From contig NZ_AHWA01000004.1 in the NCBI RefSeq assembly GCF_000247645.1, forward strand, positions 1,240,001 through 1,304,000: a DNA stretch of 64,000 nt. Reading direction: 5' to 3'. Each line of letters opens with the position of its first letter. The stretch's first letter is position 1. Below are positions 61,622 through 64,000 of this stretch, in pieces. The translations under genes and the position numbers were made by a program. This DNA is from Salinibacterium sp. PAMC 21357 (GTDB lineage Bacteria; Actinomycetota; Actinomycetes; Actinomycetales; Microbacteriaceae). The notes beneath the pieces were generated by a model that saw only the letters and a program-made list of their open reading frames with translations, ran no database searches and was not told where the DNA came from.

Positions 61622-61626
61622 CGCGC

Positions 61627-62112
61627 CTACTCCTCTACCGGAGACGCGGTCACGTTGACCGTTGCGGTGCCCTCATCATCGGCGCCCCAGGAATACTGCA
61701 CGGTCCAGTTGTCGCTCTGAAGTCCGTAAGCGTAGCCCTGGTCTCCGAGGGAGATCTCTGAGACCACTTCGTAGCCGTTCGCGACGAATTGCTCGTAGCC
61801 CGCCTTCGCTTTGTCTTGGCTGTCGACTGTGAGAGTGGCACTGTAGGTACCCGCGGCGGCGAGCGAGAAGAGGATTTTGCCGTCGGGGACGGGAACTTCT
61901 GAGGGCCACGAGTCGGGTAGCGAACCTCCAGTGCCGTCAACGTCAACGTCGACGCCGGTCGTTCCCTCAACGACCTTCTCGACCGTGCCTTCAACAAGGC
62001 CATTAGCCAGATTCTCGAAAGGGTTGCCAAAGCAACCGCTGAGGGAAACGGTGAGCCCCGCCGCGATGGCGAAAGAGATTGCGCCTTTCAGCGCGCGCTG
62101 TGAAGTGATCAT
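61627..62112 (-). CDS. Lipoprotein, unknown function
   Basis: 161 residues from ATG 62112. Signal peptide RALKGAISFAIAAGLTVSLSGCFGNP with lipobox SLSGC. The mature part is Asp/Thr-rich and beta-looking, with ATYSATLTVDSQDKAKAGYEQFVANGYEV in the middle and VQYSWGADDEGTATVNVT at the end; family not recognised. Convergent with the LuxR gene, divergent from the Ddn-like gene. Confidence 0.7.
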   Translation of the reverse strand: MITSQRALKGAISFAIAAGLTVSLSGCFGNPFENLANGLVEGTVEKVVEGTTGVDVDVDGTGGSLPDSWPSEVPVPDGKILFSLAAAGTYSATLTVDSQDKAKAGYEQFVANGYEVVSEISLGDQGYAYGLQSDNWTVQYSWGADDEGTATVNVTASPVEE

Positions 62113-62138
62113 GATGGTAGTCAAGCGGTTTCGAGGTC

Positions 62139-62183
62139 GTTAGCGCGTGAGTAGAAACTACCTATCTTGACCCGCGCGCTAAC
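62139..62183. promoter_or_regulatory. Inverted repeat in divergent promoter region
   Basis: GTTAGCGCG (62139-62147) and CGCGCTAAC (62175-62183), perfect 9-bp arms 27 bp apart, between the lipoprotein and the Ddn-like gene. Could be a widely spaced operator. Confidence 0.4.
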
Positions 62184-62218
62184 ACAAGCTCTCAGGCAGG
62201 CAGGGGTACCGTTAACTC

Positions 62219-62659
62219 ATGCCGCTAACAGGAGAGTACGAACCCAGCACCTCAGCCTGGGCCCGCAACCAGGCCGACGTTTTCGAAGCCAGCAATGGCC
62301 ACGAAGGCAACCTCATGCGCGGGATGCCCGTCATTGTGTTGACCACGGTCGGTGCTAAGTCGGGCAAGCTGCGTAAGACTGCGCTCATGCGGGTAGAACA
62401 CGACGGCAACTATGCGGTCGTCGCTTCGTTGGGTGGTGCGCCCAAGCACCCGGTGTGGTACTTCAACATCGTGGCTCAGCCGCATGTTGAATTGCACGAT
62501 GTTGGCGCCAAGGGCGACTATCTGGCCCGCGAAGCCACCGGCGATGAAAAGGCGCTGTGGTGGGAACGCGCTGTCGCCGCCTACCCCGACTATGCCGACT
62601 ATCAGGCCAAGACCGATCGCGAAATCCCGGTCTTCGTGCTGGAGCCGCTAAAGAGCTAG
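62219..62659 (+). CDS. Deazaflavin-dependent nitroreductase family protein (second copy)
   Basis: 146 residues. Ddn-like: [39 protein letters not shown], then [51 protein letters not shown]. Longer conserved core than the copy at 18387 and better matched to F420H2-dependent quinone reductases. Monocistronic, followed by trkH. Confidence 0.88.
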   Translation: MPLTGEYEPSTSAWARNQADVFEASNGHEGNLMRGMPVIVLTTVGAKSGKLRKTALMRVEHDGNYAVVASLGGAPKHPVWYFNIVAQPHVELHDVGAKGDYLAREATGDEKALWWERAVAAYPDYADYQAKTDREIPVFVLEPLKS

Positions 62660-62724
62660 AGCGAGCTACCTGCGCGCGCGAAAATAGTGCCGCGCCGGGG
62701 CAAAAACAGGCGTATCGTGTCCCG

Positions 62725-64000
62725 GTGCACAACATCCTTCGTGGGACGGGTAGTAAGCGAAAACTGGTTCATCCAGCGCAACTCACTCTTCTCGGGTTTC
62801 TGATTGGTATTGCCGCAGGCACCTTCCTGCTGGCGTTGCCCATTTCGCGTACCGGTCCTGGCGGCGCCACTCTCATCGAGGCGTTCTTCACCGCGGTCTC
62901 GGCGATGTGCGTCACCGGCCATGTGATTGTCGACACCTCCACCTATTGGACCGGCTTTGGCCAGGTCGTGATCATGATGCTCATTCAGGTGGGCGGCTTT
63001 GGCGTGATGACTTTCGCCTCGATCATTGGTATCGCGGTGGTGCGGCGCATGTCGCTGCGTTCGCGCATCACGGCTGCCGCTGAAACTAAGAGCGTCGGCT
63101 TTGGCGATGTGCGGTCGCTCATCTTGGGCGTTCTCAAGATTTCGCTCATCATCGAGGGCGCCGGCGCCGTCATCCTGTTTCTCTGGTTTACGTTGCACTA
63201 CGGCAAGAGTGTGGGGGAGTCGGCGTGGCTGGCGCTGTTCCACGCTGTCTCATCGTTCAACAATGCCGGGTTCGCACTGTTTAGCGACAACATGATGTCG
63301 TTTGTCGATGATCCGGTGGTCTCACTCACGTTGTGCGCCGAAATCATTCTGGGCGGCCTTGGTTTTCCGGTGATTGTTCAGCTGTTGCGCTACCGCACCC
63401 AACGACTCAAGTGGAGCATGAACACCCGCATCGTTGTGGCCGCGACCCCACTGCTGTTGGTCGCCGGCGCGCTCTACATCACTCTCATCGAGTGGAATAA
63501 CCCCGCCACTCTCGGCCCGCTCGACTGGCCAACCAAAATTCTTGCCGGTTTCTTTCAGTCGGTGCAGACCCGCACGGCAGGCTTCAACAGCATCGATATC
63601 GGCGCCATGAGCGAAGCGACGCAATTCGGGATGACGGCGCTGATGTTCATCGGTGGTGGTCCGGCTGGCACTGCCGGTGGCATCAAGATCACCACCTTCG
63701 CGGTGCTGTTCTTCATCCTTGTGGCCGAAGTACGCGGCGATGGCGTCGTCAACGTTTTCGGCAAGCGCCTGTCGCGGGCGGTGCACCGCCAAGCAATTGC
63801 GGTTGTCTTGCTTTCGGTTGGTGTTGTTGCGTCATCCACGATCGTCATCATGCTCATCTCGGGCTTGCCGCTCGGCCCCGTGTTGTTCGAGACAGTGTCA
63901 GCGTTCGGCACCGTCGGTTTGTCTGAAGGCATCACCCCCGAGTTGCCGATTGCTGCCCAAGTGATTCTGGCGGTGCTCATGTTCGTTGGCCGCCTCGGCC
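62725..64000 (+). CDS. TrkH/KtrB-type potassium transporter (partial, 3' end off window)
   Basis: About 425 residues visible from GTG 62725; runs off the right edge. The four P-loops of the family are present: AVSAMCVTGHVIVD, SSFNNAGFALFSD, QTRTAGFNSIDIG and SAFGTVGLSEG, each with the selectivity Gly that lines the K+ path. Membrane channel half of a Trk/Ktr uptake system that needs a TrkA/KtrA-type NAD-binding partner; none is in this window, so it may be just beyond the edge. Confidence 0.9.
   Translation, partial: MHNILRGTGSKRKLVHPAQLTLLGFLIGIAAGTFLLALPISRTGPGGATLIEAFFTAVSAMCVTGHVIVDTSTYWTGFGQVVIMMLIQVGGFGVMTFASIIGIAVVRRMSLRSRITAAAETKSVGFGDVRSLILGVLKISLIIEGAGAVILFLWFTLHYGKSVGESAWLALFHAVSSFNNAGFALFSDNMMSFVDDPVVSLTLCAEIILGGLGFPVIVQLLRYRTQRLKWSMNTRIVVAATPLLLVAGALYITLIEWNNPATLGPLDWPTKILAGFFQSVQTRTAGFNSIDIGAMSEATQFGMTALMFIGGGPAGTAGGIKITTFAVLFFILVAEVRGDGVVNVFGKRLSRAVHRQAIAVVLLSVGVVASSTIVIMLISGLPLGPVLFETVSAFGTVGLSEGITPELPIAAQVILAVLMFVGRLG

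Noticed and set aside
1-64000. CRISPR arrays, IS elements, rRNA or tRNA genes, phage attachment sites
   Set aside because: No repeat-spacer pattern, transposase, integrase or tRNA T-loop was found on either strand by reading; a dedicated search (tRNAscan-SE, CRISPR finder) would settle it.

Overview
This is a chromosomal stretch of a high-GC actinobacterium, most likely a member of the Microbacteriaceae. Family-level placement is inferred from protein style (actinobacterial LtrA, fused CydDC, deazaflavin-type nitroreductases, YhgE/Pip operon), high GC with GTG starts, and many ATGA start/stop overlaps. I see no rRNA, tRNA, CRISPR array, transposase or integrase. No gene-free gap exceeds about 300 bp.

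Layout. (1) 1-3657, minus: a tightly overlapped operon of a membrane protein, an ECF sigma factor, a PadR repressor, a HAAS/DUF1700-type membrane protein and an ABC-2 transporter cut by the window edge. (2) 3.7-9.1 kb: an MFS exporter, then a minus-strand TetR / degenerate ABC-ATPase-like / YhgE-Pip / cupin operon with a long perfect operator palindrome. (3) 9.1-18.2 kb: a putative polyamine operon (ABC importer, amidohydrolase, FAD amine oxidase), an Lrp/AsnC regulator and a divergent DDAH-type guanidino hydrolase. (4) 18.4-22.7 kb: nitroreductase-like protein, MFS, LtrA, HxlR/DoxX pair and a VOC protein. (5) 22.8-24.8 kb: a small toxin-antitoxin/defence patch with hicAB under a nested-dyad operator, an orphan HigA-like antitoxin, and an Abi-like HEPN gene (RNRVAH motif, apparently frameshifted). 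A candidate about 90-nt structured RNA with its own promoter and terminator lies divergent from the Abi gene. (6) 24.9-27.8 kb: an acyl-CoA-dehydrogenase-like flavoprotein and three small membrane or secreted proteins. (7) 27.8-35.2 kb: cydA-cydB-cydDC (cytochrome bd and its assembly exporter) divergent from a BlaI-type repressor and M56 peptidase, with several BlaI-like operators between them. (8) 35.3-41.2 kb: a second PadR-HAAS pair, an MFS, an FMN alpha-hydroxyacid oxidase with its FadR-type regulator, and a Gfo/Idh/MocA oxidoreductase. (9) 41.2-58.0 kb: a large deoxy-sugar region. It holds rhamnulokinase, a bifunctional aldolase/dehydrogenase and a DeoR regulator on minus. On plus are an M6P-isomerase-like cupin, a DUF4432 mutarotase-like protein, a RhaS-type ABC importer, a LacI regulator, a second class II aldolase, a second FGGY kinase, a histidine phosphatase and L-rhamnose isomerase RhaI. 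(10) 58-64 kb: a D-2-hydroxyacid dehydrogenase, a giant LuxR ATPase regulator, a lipoprotein, a second nitroreductase-like protein and a truncated TrkH-type potassium transporter.

How it works together. The sugar region can account for L-rhamnose uptake, mutarotation, isomerisation, phosphorylation, retro-aldol cleavage and lactaldehyde oxidation, but it carries a spare aldolase/kinase/phosphatase set that suggests a second substrate. The polyamine block couples uptake to oxidative breakdown. The most novel-looking element is the Abi-like HEPN gene with its divergent structured RNA at about 24.0-24.8 kb.
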